A DNA stretch of 64,000 bases from NCBI GenBank assembly GCA_028673005.1, contig CM054117.1, forward strand, positions 3,658,001 to 3,722,000. Direction: 5' to 3'. This DNA is from Tanypteryx hageni (lineage: Eukaryota > Arthropoda > Insecta > Odonata > Petaluridae). Positions within the stretch are counted from its first letter, which is position 1, and every line of letters starts with the position of its first letter. Below the pieces are notes generated by a model. It was not told the DNA's origin. It ran no database searches and worked only from the letters and a program-made list of their open reading frames with translations. A program made the translations under genes and the position numbers. This document shows, in pieces, positions 33,860 through 45,168 of the stretch.

Positions 33860-35288
33860 CATCCATTCTAAACTATTTAAAGTTGCTGCTAAATTTTGGC
33901 AAAATGAAAACATTGAGATATGACTATTTTTTTAGTTTATGATGGATGATACAGGGAAATATAATCAATAACTGCCCATGAAATAATATCAAAGGCTATC
34001 AAAAATGTTTTGTCATATTCACATTTTGTCAAGATGAATGTTATTATATTAATTCCAGTTTCGAATTATTTAAGGACTATAAATTAATCAAATTGGCAAA
34101 AGAGAAAAAATAACACAGAAATGAGGTGTTGGTTGTCAGTAGGCAGGTGTTTTATGCTTTTATAAACTACAGTGTTGGTTAATGAATTGTATGTTAGGAT
34201 GTTACAATCCTCCCACCCTATGTAATTTATATTAAAGGCTATAATTGTTTTAAATGTTAAACTAAGGCTTTTTATTATAATCTGATAATATTGTAACATA
34301 TTGTACTTTTTGTTAATAATTGATAGTCTCACATCAATATGAATATATTTAAAAAAATTTAATATGTGACAAAATGTTCGGAAGTTTCGGGTATAACAAA
34401 GTCACTGTTTACATCTGGCTTATATAACAGCCCTTTCCAGTTTGTTTAAAATATAAGCACATGATGTTGTCTATAATCTTTCAATAGAGTTGATCAGATT
34501 CTTCAAGAATTAATTATTGAAGACTCATTAATATAATGGGAAATTTGAACCAAATGTTAATTGGCAAAAGATAGGTAAACTGTAATTATATTCTTTTTCC
34601 TAATCTAATATCTAATGAAATTTCCTATTTCTTTTAAGCAATTAAAATATTGCTAGCATAAAATGCTACAGCATGAAGTTGCATGCTTTTGTTTCACACT
34701 TATTGTTTGTTTCTGATAAAACTGTATGCTAAAAACACAGCAAACATTTAATGAATAACATTAGTTTGTTAAAATGGATAGCAAACTCTGAAAACCTCTT
34801 TAGTTTTCATCCATATCTTATTAAGAATAAAGAGTATATTTCAAGAACATTTACATGTTTACATTTCATACCTATTTTAGACAAAAGTTAACATGATATT
34901 GTCACCCTGCACAAAACCAGCTATTGCAATTTAATTACAAAAATAACATTTCCCCTGATATGTATCTTATCTATTTGTTATAATTTGACCACAATACTAT
35001 CATTTGTACTGTAAATAACTATAAATGCATGTTTAAATTTCCAAATCATGTTACTGTGATAGGTAATTGGAATCAAATGGTAAAATGAACATAATAGTGG
35101 AGCAGAGTGGTCAAGAGGATTGCAACTTTATTCCATTATTACATTTTTGAAGCAGGACCACAAAAAATATTAATGAGTGCCATAAATTGCTATAGTATTA
35201 TATATTAGGTTTTACAAATCAATGTTTTTGCAAAAATACTGTTATTTATTACTGTTCCTAAGTTTTTTAAAGTTGAAAAAATTAGGCA

Positions 35289-35290
<2 letters not shown>
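33860..35290. other. Unassigned AT-rich DNA
   Basis: No supported feature. Confidence 0.3.

Positions 35291-35294
<4 letters not shown>

Positions 35295-35372
<78 letters not shown>
35295..35372. repeat. TA microsatellite
   Basis: About 39 TA units, uninterrupted. Confidence 0.97.
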
Positions 35373-35378
<6 letters not shown>

Positions 35379-35379
35379 T

Positions 35380-36221
35380 GTTTATGTTTTATAAAAAATT
35401 GTATACTGCATTGTTTAACTTTTATATTATTATACAATGTTATTAAATTGTGTATATCATTTTGTAATATTATTTTCCCAATTTTAACTGTTTTTTTCTA
35501 CTAAATTCTGTCATATCAAGTTTTAGAATCATTTTACAAATAAATCTGTGGAAGTTTTGATGTTTTGAAGTTTCTATTCACCTATTTAACAAGTATTGAT
35601 TCACTGATATTGTATTCCTGCTACTGATAAATAACCACTGATGATGGCTCTTTGAAGCCAAAATGCACATCTGGTTCTTTTAATCTTTTTATGGCTATTG
35701 GAGGACATTGCTTCTCAAGAAACAATACAACAATCGGTTCTCCTTATTCTAAAACCTAAATACGAAAATGCCAGCCACAAGTGTCTTTGATATAATTCCA
35801 TTGATTATGATAGCTCCTCATAACCTTTGATATTTAATGACACCAATATTGATCCAATGGTTTTGTAAAACCCAAAGAAATATTTTTGAAGTATTTTAAA
35901 AAAATCCCAGAACAAGTGTAGGTATTTGATAAAAAATATGAAGTATTAAAAAAATAGGAGATATGATTGAATGAAGTTGATTTCAGCTAAAAACATCCAA
36001 TGTATATGTTTACAGACTGCAAAAGAAAATGTATGGTAACCAAGTCAAAAACATTTACTTTTCTGTAAAAAATAAATGTGTAGCCTGCTTAAAGTTAAAG
36101 AAATTTTTCCAGATAATGCTGAACATTTTAAAAAATAGAATAAATACATCTTGGGACATTAAACTGAAAGGAAAAATAATAAGTAATTCCAGAGATTAAA
36201 TGAAACAGAGCATTACCATGA
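35380..36221. other. AT-rich DNA with a hammerhead-like Penelope motif
   Basis: At about 35636-35668 the + strand reads CTGATGATGGCTC TTTGAAGCC AAAA, close to a hammerhead core (CUGAUGA, a four-pair stem II GGCU/AGCC, then GAAA with its G changed). Otherwise unassigned. Confidence 0.35.
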
Positions 36222-36234
36222 GGGTTCTAGGTAA

Positions 36235-36322
36235 ATTCTTCAAAAATCAATTCTTCAAAAGTCAATTCTTCAAAAGTCAACCCTTCAAAAATCAATTCTT
36301 CAAATGAGCAATTCTTAAAATG
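36235..36322 (+). repeat. Left MULE terminal tandem repeats
   Basis: Five imperfect copies of a unit like CAATTCTTCAAAAGT, inverted relative to 39430-39505. Confidence 0.85.
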
Positions 36323-36944
36323 ATAATATTTTGATAGTATTTTGGAAATATATTTAAATATATAGAAAACTGTTAACATTAAAAAACAATTAATTTATCG
36401 ACAAACACTTTCTGATTTCAAAAGTAATACTTATTAACGGCATCCTTGATCATCACGAATATATTCAGGCATAGAGATTTTGTCAGGGCAATCATTTATT
36501 ATTATTTTTAATTCAATATTTAAATGAATACAAATTATGGTAAAAATTATTTTATTAAAGTATATTTTCAAAGCAAAATTGTTTGTTTCCTTCCTTTGTC
36601 GGCTAGAAGTATTTAAAATCAAATAAAAAAATATAATATTTTGAAAGACTAAAAAAATGCATCAGGCAAGGATTAATTAACTTTAATAAATGTTTTAAAC
36701 CTTTAAAAATGTCATTTACAGGATTCATTTTGATTTGATTTTCACTTAGAGTAACATGTTGTGAAGGAATTGGACAACAAGTCATGGGATCATGTATGAT
36801 AATTATTTTTTAATGCTACTCTTTCATTATAAAAATCAAATTTTTGTTACATTCATAAATATGCTTTATCATAGTAGAAGAATGCGCTACAATTTATCAG
36901 TCCATCAATATCCAATATTATGTGCACCAGCATGCAAATTATCA

Positions 36945-38950
36945 TAAATGATTATGGCAACAACTCACCTCAACTTTTCTGCACTGCCCCGATATTTTCT
37001 CTGCTGATGTGGTGTTCTCTGGCCACTGATGCACTGCTCTAAGCATAGTTCGTTCAGGCTCTGCTTCTTCTTCTTGAATCAAGAAATGAACTTCCAGTTG
37101 CTGAGATGACTCCCACAGATTTGTTGCTGGAAAGCTGAGTGCCATCCTTCAATACAGTTATTAGTTTTTGGCAGTCCCTGAAGCACGCTTTTCACATTTG
37201 ATGCATATAGATTGGAGGACGGTGACCCAAACGATGATCTGGATATCCAAACCATGTGTCCTTAACACGTTGGATGCAGTGGGCATCAATTGATGCCCAG
37301 TGCAGTCAGGTGGCAGTGAATATCAATTGATGCCCGAGTCCCTTGCCTTTCCTAACGGGATTTTATGGAGGAAAGCCAGCAGTAAAGCATTCCCTTTTAA
37401 TCTCCAGTCATCAGTTAGCACTCGACCTTCATCTGGATCACTGCTGTTTTGAATTTGAACCCAATGTTTTTTTTTCAGCAGTGTGTATTTTGCAATCAGT
37501 TTTTAGCCCAATTCATATATTTTTATATATTTTTATTTGCTTTATGTGCGCCAATTTTGCACTTTTATTCATTGTGGACATTATGTCCAATACTATTTAT
37601 TAAAAATTTGAGATTTAAGTTAACTATTTTTTCTTATTTTATGTTAGTTAATAATTTGTCTATAAAATTACAGACCAGTTATTTTTCTTATAAATTACAA
37701 ATTTATTGTCCAATAAATTTTCTTGTTACTATTTTTTTGTGTTTTGAAGGTGATATTGATACGATAAGGCTGAGTTAGAATATGTGTAAGTGGGGTAATT
37801 GCCTTACTGGTGATTGCGGACATTAATTGATGTCCACTAAAAACAAAAGGAAAAAACATGTCTTTCTCATTCTATAATTGAAAAATACTCGTATAACGCA
37901 TTCAATTCGCTTATTGAAATAAATTAAAAGTTAAAAAAATCAGCCACTGGTAAAAATTTTAAAATTTACGGCAGTGTTCAACATGTTAAAGTAATCAATA
38001 ATTGATTGTGCTTCTTTGGGGAAAACGTTGCTGTTGCATAGAGAGTCAAAAGAGTTCACTACCTCCACAGTGGGAACAAAAGCAAGAGCAGGAAGCATGC
38101 GAAGCTTTAAAGAAAAATCTGCCTCATTCTCATACCATTCTTTTAAACCTTTTACTTGTATTCTCCACAAAATGCACTGGTAAAAATGGAAGAAGCAGCC
38201 ATAATGATTAGCAAGAGGAAACTCACTGTTTGTTGCATTAATCCTTGACATTTCAAAGTCTGTCACAAAAGAGAGAGGTGCAGAAGCTGGCTCGAATTCC
38301 TTCACTTTTCTGAAAAGATGGGCATATGTTTTTTTCTTCTTGTCTGGTAGAAGACACCAAAGGCATGGAGTTGTCAGCTTCAAACCCATGGATGGTATAA
38401 AGCTGATGAAACAGAGGCGGAACAGTCTTAAGCAATCCATCAGCATACCAATGTTTGGAACGACCAAGGAAATTCAAATTTCTCCTAGTGGAAAATATTA
38501 AAATGCGGTTGTCTCGAGATCCAGAGTCATACAGAAGAAACTCTTTTCTACCTTCAGTCCACTTGTACTCCTCTGGAAGCACAATATCGCTACGGAAAAT
38601 TGGAACAGCTGGTCCAGCATCTTCTTTTTATGAACATTTCTGATAGTGGGTTTAACATTCAGTACAGACGGTTATTTTGCTGCAGCAGTTTGACTAGCTC
38701 TAACTGACAAGGAAGACACTACATAGGTTGGTATGTCGCGAGTTTTTATTGCCTTTTCATGGCATGCTACCTTTACACTCTCTGCTTCCACATGTCCAGC
38801 ATCCCATAAATGGTTATGTTCACCCCTGTTATTCAAAACAGCTTCAGCTTTTGTTGTGACTCTCGCTCCGTACTTCATAGTTTGAAATCTTTCACATTTC
38901 CATTAAATCTTTTCTTCGACTTGCTTGTCTTTGGAAAACAAATGTCCACC
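36945..38950 (-). pseudogene. MULE transposase pseudogene, split by a piggyBac MITE
   Basis: Minus-strand order: a FLYWCH-type zinc finger (WKCERF, MKYGARVTTKAEAVL, RGEHNH; about 38935-38790); ILIFSTRRNLNFLGRS and HWYADGLLKTVPPLFHQLY (first catalytic Asp, about 38510-38390); LWCLLPDKKKKTYAHLF, FVTDFEMSRINAT (second Asp) and GCFFHFYQ (38370-38190); LPALAFVPTVEVV and SIIDYF; then, beyond the inserted MITE, DTWFGYPDHRLG, GLPKTNNCIEGWHSAF (catalytic Glu, about 37160) and SNWKF. So all three DDE residues can be read. It is disrupted by frameshifts (near 38300-38470 and 37090), a stop just ahead of WKCERF, and the 720-bp MITE. A GTGAGT donor near 36968 could mark an intron. Confidence 0.88.
37266..37985. 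mobile_element. piggyBac-type MITE inserted in the MULE transposase
   Basis: Flanked by TTAA on both sides (37262-37265, 37986-37989). Inverted ends CACGTTGGATGCAGTG and (complement) CATGTTGAACACTGCC. It contains the palindromes GGGCATCAATTGATGCCC (37281-37298) and, near its other end, GGACATTAATTGATGTCC (about 37818). Removing it with one TTAA rejoins the MULE frame exactly. Confidence 0.9.
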
Positions 38951-39429
38951 AAGGAGTAGTTTGTGTTTTCCTATTCTCTCTCATCACAAAATTCAACGCC
39001 ATAATGATACCCTTCCCCTCAAAAGGTATTTTATAACTGAGGTGAACGTTTAAGGTTGTAACATAAGTGATGTTGTTTTTTGCATAGTAAACAATTCAAT
39101 GTAAAAGATTAAGTATCAAAATTTTAAGTTCCAATAATAGAAATGTGTGGAAATTTCAATTGTGATATATTTTAATTATTTAATTAAATTCTTCTATTGA
39201 ATTATTCATTCTAATCCCTCATTCTCAAACAATCAACCATGATAAGCTACAATATCCACATTTGTCATTGCATGCTCTATGAGTTTAAACAATAATGCAA
39301 CCATTGCGACTAAAAACATTTGCAAGTTTTATGATGAAGTTCTCAATGTTCATAATTATTATTATTTTATTTACATTTATTCATCTATTATTATAATTTA
39401 TCTAAACATATCATTTTTCTAAATTTTTG

Positions 39430-39505
39430 TCATTCAAAGAATTGCTCATTCGAAGAATTGATTTTCGAAGAATTGACTTTCGAAGAATTGATTTTTGAGG
39501 AATTT
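39430..39505 (+). repeat. Right MULE terminal tandem repeats
   Basis: Copies of GAATTGATTTTCGAA / GAATTGACTTTCGAA, the inverted counterpart of 36235-36322. Confidence 0.85.
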
Positions 39506-39519
39506 GTCCTCTCCCGTTG

Positions 39520-40315
39520 CATTTAGGGCAATCAGCTTCTGAGCAAGCAAAGCCAGGATATAACGTGTTTTCAGGAAGAAAAACTGGGACACAATATACG
39601 CTATTTTTAGTCTTGTACTTTATATGCTATACGAACAAATTTTGTGTAGCTTGGTTATAAATTTGATCATTGGATAGCAAATTTCACAAATTCAAGACAT
39701 ACATACAAAGTATAATTACAAATATTACACACCCAAATTTAAAACAAATTACCTAGAAAATACTGTCAATCCCCGCCTCCGTATAGGTACATTTTTGTGA
39801 ATGCTGGCCACGCCGGTGCAATTCTTGTCACTTGTTTGACTCGATTTTGAGGCCATGGCTAAATAGTGAACTACCAGCGCTAGTTGTCACTATGCTCAGT
39901 CAAAAACCCATCTGTTAATGCTTATGTACTTACGAAGTTCGCTATTTCAGCTTGATTGAATGAATACATGAACTTGAATTATCTAAAAATCTAATAATAG
40001 ATAAGAAACATTGCATACATCTCTTACTCATTTAATTTTGACATAAGTTTTCACTGTATGCAGACGGTAGTAGCAAATGCTTGGGAGTCCTGCGAATTTT
40101 TCATTCTGTCGGATTTTCTCCCACTCTGAAATTATTATTTACTTACAACGTATTCACAATTATTACCAAAAGTCAAAATCCCTAACATTAATTTGCAATG
40201 ACCAAAAAACTCAAACGACAGTTTCCTGAATTTTTGTGATAGTAACTACTGCAAAAAATGAACCACACATGTAAAGTGGACAATAAGGAATTTTTAGGCC
40301 ATCAAAATTGTAGTG
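39520..40315. other. Unassigned DNA
   Basis: No supported gene or element. Confidence 0.3.
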
Positions 40316-40323
40316 CCTTATGG

Positions 40324-40660
40324 CACGGGCCTGCAACCTTTTCAGCCTTGAGGGTGCATTTGCAAGTTCAGAGAAGGATTTCAGGTGCCAATTGGGGGTA
40401 CACAGAAAAATAAAGCGAAAAGAAATGGGTTAGATTTTTTTTAATTTCAAACAAAAATATTTTGGTTTGAATACAAAATTTATTAATAATAAAGAAGGAG
40501 AATCTTCAAATTTTGTAATGAGAAAATTGAATTTGTACTTTTTCTGTACTATCTTATTGCACCTCCCCAGCAAATGACTTGCCGTAGCCCTAGTAGCGGG
40601 TGCCAAGGAATTCTATGAAGGGTGCCATGGCACCCGTGGATGCTGGGCTGAAGGGCCCTG
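40324..40660. mobile_element. Non-autonomous hAT element
   Basis: Perfect 8-bp duplication CCTTATGG at 40316-40323 and 40661-40668. Ends CACGGGCCTGC and (complement) CAGGGCCCTTC fit hAT termini. 337 bp. Contains the near-palindrome GGGTGCCATGGCACCC near its right end. Confidence 0.88.
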
Positions 40661-40669
40661 CCTTATGGC

Positions 40670-41769
40670 ATTGGTGCTGTGAAATCGCTTCCACTAAAAT
40701 TATAATTTTGAATTAATTTTACACACAGGCTTAAAAATAAACTAAAGGAATAAAAGCTGAGCACCTCAGAAGCTGAAAAGGAATTGAAAATTTGAAACAA
40801 CATTCCATGAAACACTCATTTTATTTGAAACATGAAAATCTCGTGTTATACATAATTTTGTATGTTTTTTCAAATTATAATTGTCACGGCTTCATGATTC
40901 CTCTGCTGGGTCCATTGCCACATTCTAATATTTATATAATACTTAAGACTCCATGTTAAGATCTATTCCTTGTGCTTAGCACGGGCAAAACTTAATGGAG
41001 CTGTGTCCAGGACTTCATCCATGGTGGCACTGAACACATCCGATTTTGTGACATGCTTAACAAAGCAGTCTTCCACATAACAAATGAACTTGAAAAAATT
41101 TAGGTTCAGATGAATTAACTTCCATTTAGTCTTCATGTTCACTAATTCCAAGACAATGGAACAGTTTATTATATCCGAGGAAGCAATGGCAGCTCAGCAC
41201 ACGGAACATTTGCTGAGTTTTAGAATTTGCTAACATAAATAACCAATAACATAATAGATCACACACTCAACAACAACAGTCATGGAGTAATCATGCTATA
41301 TCACAACATTTCCCAACTGGTGGTTTGCGAAAACCTAGGGGTTTGAGAAATAAATCTTAGGAGTTCGCAAGAAAATTTGGCAATGCCATATTTTTCACTT
41401 TCTTGGTTCTACAATTGTTGCCAATATTTTAGCTTCTTTCAAATTTGTTGCATGGTTTTGTTTTCAATTTTTTTCATATAACGTAAAATAATGCTTCCAG
41501 ATACTTATTCCTAATAGTTTTAGGTAATCGCTATTAAAATTGCAAGTTGATACATTGTAGGGTTTCTGAGTTGTAAACATTCAAATTGGTCATATTGGAT
41601 TTCCAGGTCTAAAAACTGTGTTTTTCTCCAAATACAGCCCATTATAAAATATTTAAACATATACTAAAAATTTAAGATGCACATCAATTAATGTAGAAAT
41701 AAATTCTATAACCGCTACTTTTCATCCCATTAAAATCATTGGGGTTGTTTTTGAGTCCGCTAGAGAAGC
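40670..41769. other. Unassigned AT-rich DNA
   Basis: A short minus-strand open frame at 40963-41151 has no recognisable domain. No other feature. Confidence 0.3.
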
Positions 41770-43646
41770 TCTTATTTCTAATGGATTATACATTACTGTA
41801 AAAAAACTTAAGCTGCATATCATCGTTAACTATTCAGCTTTGTTTGGGTTTCCTGATTCTTTTTAAGCCCTAGTGGCTATACCAGTGGGGGCATCAGCAG
41901 AGACATTAGGGCCAGGCACTTCAACAGCAGGTATAACAGAAAGAGCAGGAACAATTTCTGTTGGAGTTACAGGAGCCAATATAGAAAGGGTGGCAGGAAC
42001 AATTTCAACAGATGTTCCCACAGCTGTTGCCGGAAGAGCAACAGGAAGAAGGGTTTCAGGAACACTGATACTGCTTCGAGACTCTTGTGATTTTTTGGGA
42101 AATTTCCTGATTTTCTAATATAAAATTGTCTCAAACAAACACCATTGGGCCAATTTTCCCCATCATTTAACTCGCTAAGTAAATCATAGTCTGCACTTAC
42201 TTTAAAAGTTGCCCAGTTAGAGGATTCAGACAGTTTGTCGCAAGTGAATATAAAACCATTAAACATGGAATTAAGATAATTCAAAATTGCTTCGGGAGTT
42301 GTTTCTTTATTAACATGGCTATGGTGGATCCAAGCTCACCTGGGCATGCCTGAAAACTCGGATTGAGCTGTGCTTAAACCAAGGACAGAACAGCTATTTC
42401 TCTTTAACTTCCTTTTATTTTGCACCAAAATAAAACCATCCTCAATGAAGTCAGGCAAAATGCTGGAAACAACGGAAGTGGGTGCACCATTGGAGATTGA
42501 AATTTTCATGGAAGAATTAAGGTCAGAAGTAATATTGATAGGGATTTTAGCAATATCAATTTTGGGGGACAAAGGAAATTCACAAACAGGTGGGTTAGCA
42601 TGCAAAGCCAATGGAATATTGTTAACTGGCTTTACCCCAGCTCCAACTCCGTTGTTTATTTGAGAAACCACATAGTTATATATTTATGCACGTTTTCACA
42701 CTTTGAGTCGAACTGAATATTCTCTAATAATACAAACCTATTTTTATGCAGTCATTGCACGAAGTGAACGCATATATGGGAGGTCGATTCCGTTTGTCCG
42801 TCCGCATGTTAAAACTCGGAAACCGCTGAACATATTTGGATATTTAAGAGTTTTGCTAAAACTGGTCGATCACTTCCAATTTTGGTTAAAATCGGAAAAC
42901 AATTACGACTCCTTTACATGAAGATCTACAATGCTCCTTTGTTACAACTTGGGAACCGCTAGACGTATTTTAATGAAATTTTGGTATTGGGGAATTTTGC
43001 TAAAATTGGTCGACCGATTCCAATTTTGGTTAAAATCGGACAACAATTATGACCACTTTACATCAAGACCTACGTGTAGTTTACAATGTTCTTTTATTTC
43101 AACTCGGGAACCGCCGGACCTATTTTGATGAAATTTGATATTTGGGAGTTCTGCTAACATTTGTCAACCGATTCCAATTTTGGTTAAAATCGGACAATAA
43201 TTAATAACTACAACTTTAGATTTGTATTTTACAATGTACCTTGCTAGCTTCTCATTAAATATCCATCTGATTGTGAGCAAAAAATATTCAGAACATTGTG
43301 AAATCTCAAAGAACGCACTTGGAAACTCTGTACTCCAACATGGAGTATACCTTTCCAATCTTGTTGATGTTCTTTAAACTCTCAAGCACAGTTTTGATAA
43401 AAGGTAGAGTGAGTCTGGCTATCCTAAATAATGGCTTTCATGGATGTAGAAGCGGGAATTCATAGTGAGGCAATAGTCACAAATCCAAACAATGGATTTA
43501 TTACTATTTATCACAGCAAATTCATGGTCAGTTAATCCAGTACACTTTAAATGAAACAAACATTTACCACCATATGATAAAATTAACTCACCAGTATTTT
43601 GCTTTTTGCACAAGCGACATGGGAACATGTCCACACGGTCCACCAT
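41770..43646 (-). pseudogene. LINE ORF1 with PHD-type finger, and start of ORF2
   Basis: Minus strand: a zinc finger at 43630-43475 with CRLCKKQNTG, GGKCLFHLKCTGL and WICDYC (PHD-like C4HC3 spacing), as found at the start of ORF1 in insect CR1/Jockey-type LINEs. The ORF1 C-terminal part, with FKVSADYDLLSEL and ENWPNGVCLRQFY, lies at about 42210-42120. Near 41825-41780 comes LKFFYSNV then SIRNKS, the usual opening of an apurinic endonuclease ORF2. The frame is broken several times, and a 0.4-kb repeat block (42770-43200) separates finger and C-terminal part. Inactive. Confidence 0.7.
42770..43205 (+). repeat. Three-copy tandem repeat
   Basis: Three units, each with AACTCGGRAACCGC, a CTAAAATTGGTCGACC-like segment and CAATTTTGGTTAAAATCGGA. 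Periods are about 133 and 155 bp. It interrupts the LINE ORF1 region. It begins near TTTGTCCGTCC, similar to arthropod dispersed repeats. Confidence 0.8.
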
Positions 43647-44352
43647 ATCGGATATTATTGATTATTAAAAACTCTATTTAGACAGGAATGCATTACTCTT
43701 TCAAATACTTCTGAGAATCCATAAAGCAAGCTAATAGGCTTGTAGTTCCCAACTTCATATTTCTTTTTTAAACAGAGGTTTGACCTTGCTAAGATTTAAA
43801 CGCTTTGGAAAGATGTCTTCTGACAGAGACAAATTTCATAGATTAATTAATGGGTCAGTAATAAAGGGAAGAGTATATTTAATTAACTTGTTACAAATAT
43901 CATCCAATCCTGAAGATAATTTGTTAGTCAAATAATGGCCTATTTCAATGATTTCATGTGGAGTAACTAGATACAAAAAGGGGGATTTGAATGCATTGCT
44001 GATGGGGCTATGGTACTAGCCATTGTGATTAATTTTTTATGCTTGATGTCTAAAGCCATCTTTTCATGGGTATCAACAAAGTAATTACTGAAAAACTAGT
44101 GACATCTGTTGGATTACTTTGAAACTGTCCATCATTGGGCAGTTCCAACTTTGAAGCAGTAATGCCTCTTTTACTATTTATTCCTCTTTTTATGATATCC
44201 CATATAGTTTTGGTTACATTGTTAGAATTTTTAATTAAATTAGTCTTAGTAGTAGATTTGGCATCTCGAATGGTTTTCTTGAAAAATTTTGTCTACATTT
44301 TTATACTGCAATTTTAATTCACAATCATTGGTCATATTTCCAAGTTTATATA

Positions 44353-44794
44353 CAGCAAACCCTCCTCAAATGCAGGTTCTTCCAGCTTGGATTCACTTAT
44401 ACGCTCCAAAATAAATGCAATCAATTATCTGCCAAATGCTGAAAATTTGAATATGCAACAATATGCATGGTCTAGAGCCCTATCAACAATCCCCAGCTTT
44501 GGCGTGTCACTTGCTTTCCCACGCCTCTCTCCAATGTTGCCCCATCTCTCCTCTTCCACGCTTATCTTCCTCTCCCTCAGTCTCATGTAAGCTGATACCA
44601 CACTAAGTTCAATGCCATACAGTCAATTTATTTTATTTAAAAATTGTACATATCTAGGTATTTGCTGGAGACTTCACCTGGCCTCGTTCACACATCCCAA
44701 TTAATCCCATACGATACTAAGCCCCTCCAACACAGATTCTCTGAGCACAGCATTCTGGAGGAACGTATCCCCCATGTTGGAGAAGGGCTCACAG
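44353..44794. mobile_element. pogo/Tigger-like MITE with TA duplication
   Basis: Ends CAGCAAACCCTCCTCAAA and (complement) CTGTGAGCCCTTCTCCAA share 13 of 18 positions and are each bounded by TA (44351-44352, 44795-44796). 442 bp, non-coding, inside the LINE linker region. Confidence 0.6.
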
Positions 44795-45168
44795 TAATTC
44801 CCTTTCCTACTCACTCATTCTAGTAACTGGTGGGGTGATCCAGCAGAGCCTACTTGTGTATGAGTTAAACACTTTACATTTCTGAACAGGAGGAATAGTC
44901 TCAAAGTTTTAGATTTATTTATCAAGAAATGCATCCATTTTGTCATCAAAATTTTGGGCTGATGATTCCATGATTCATTTTGTAATTTAAAACACATTAG
45001 CCATACAAGATCACTATGGAAGCTTCTCTTTTAAACCCAGAAGACATTATTACCAATTAAATTTGAATTATAATAATTGTAATTATCTCTGTGGTCAGAG
45101 AATTCTGGGTTAAAAACACACACTGAATATTCTTCTTTAGGAATATTTGTCATAATTTGATCAATTGG

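Larger units (their letters stand above)
36222..39515 (-). mobile_element. Mutator-like element (MULE) with tandem-repeat termini
   Basis: About 3.3 kb. Both ends carry a series of 14-15-bp repeats (GAATTGACTTTTGAA type): about five at 36235-36320, and their inverted complement at 39430-39505. The outermost shared block is AAATTCYTCAAAAATC. A MULE transposase lies between on the minus strand. The exact ends and the usual 8-10-bp target duplication could not be fixed. A piggyBac MITE is inserted at 37266-37985. Confidence 0.8.

Noticed and set aside
36235..36322. CRISPR-like array of short repeats
   Set aside because: The units are directly adjacent without unique spacers, and an inverted partner at 39.4 kb shows they are transposon ends in a eukaryotic genome.
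41873..42118. Gly/Thr/Ala-rich + frame
   Set aside because: It is the antisense of the LINE ORF1 tail region. The minus strand carries the recognisable motifs.
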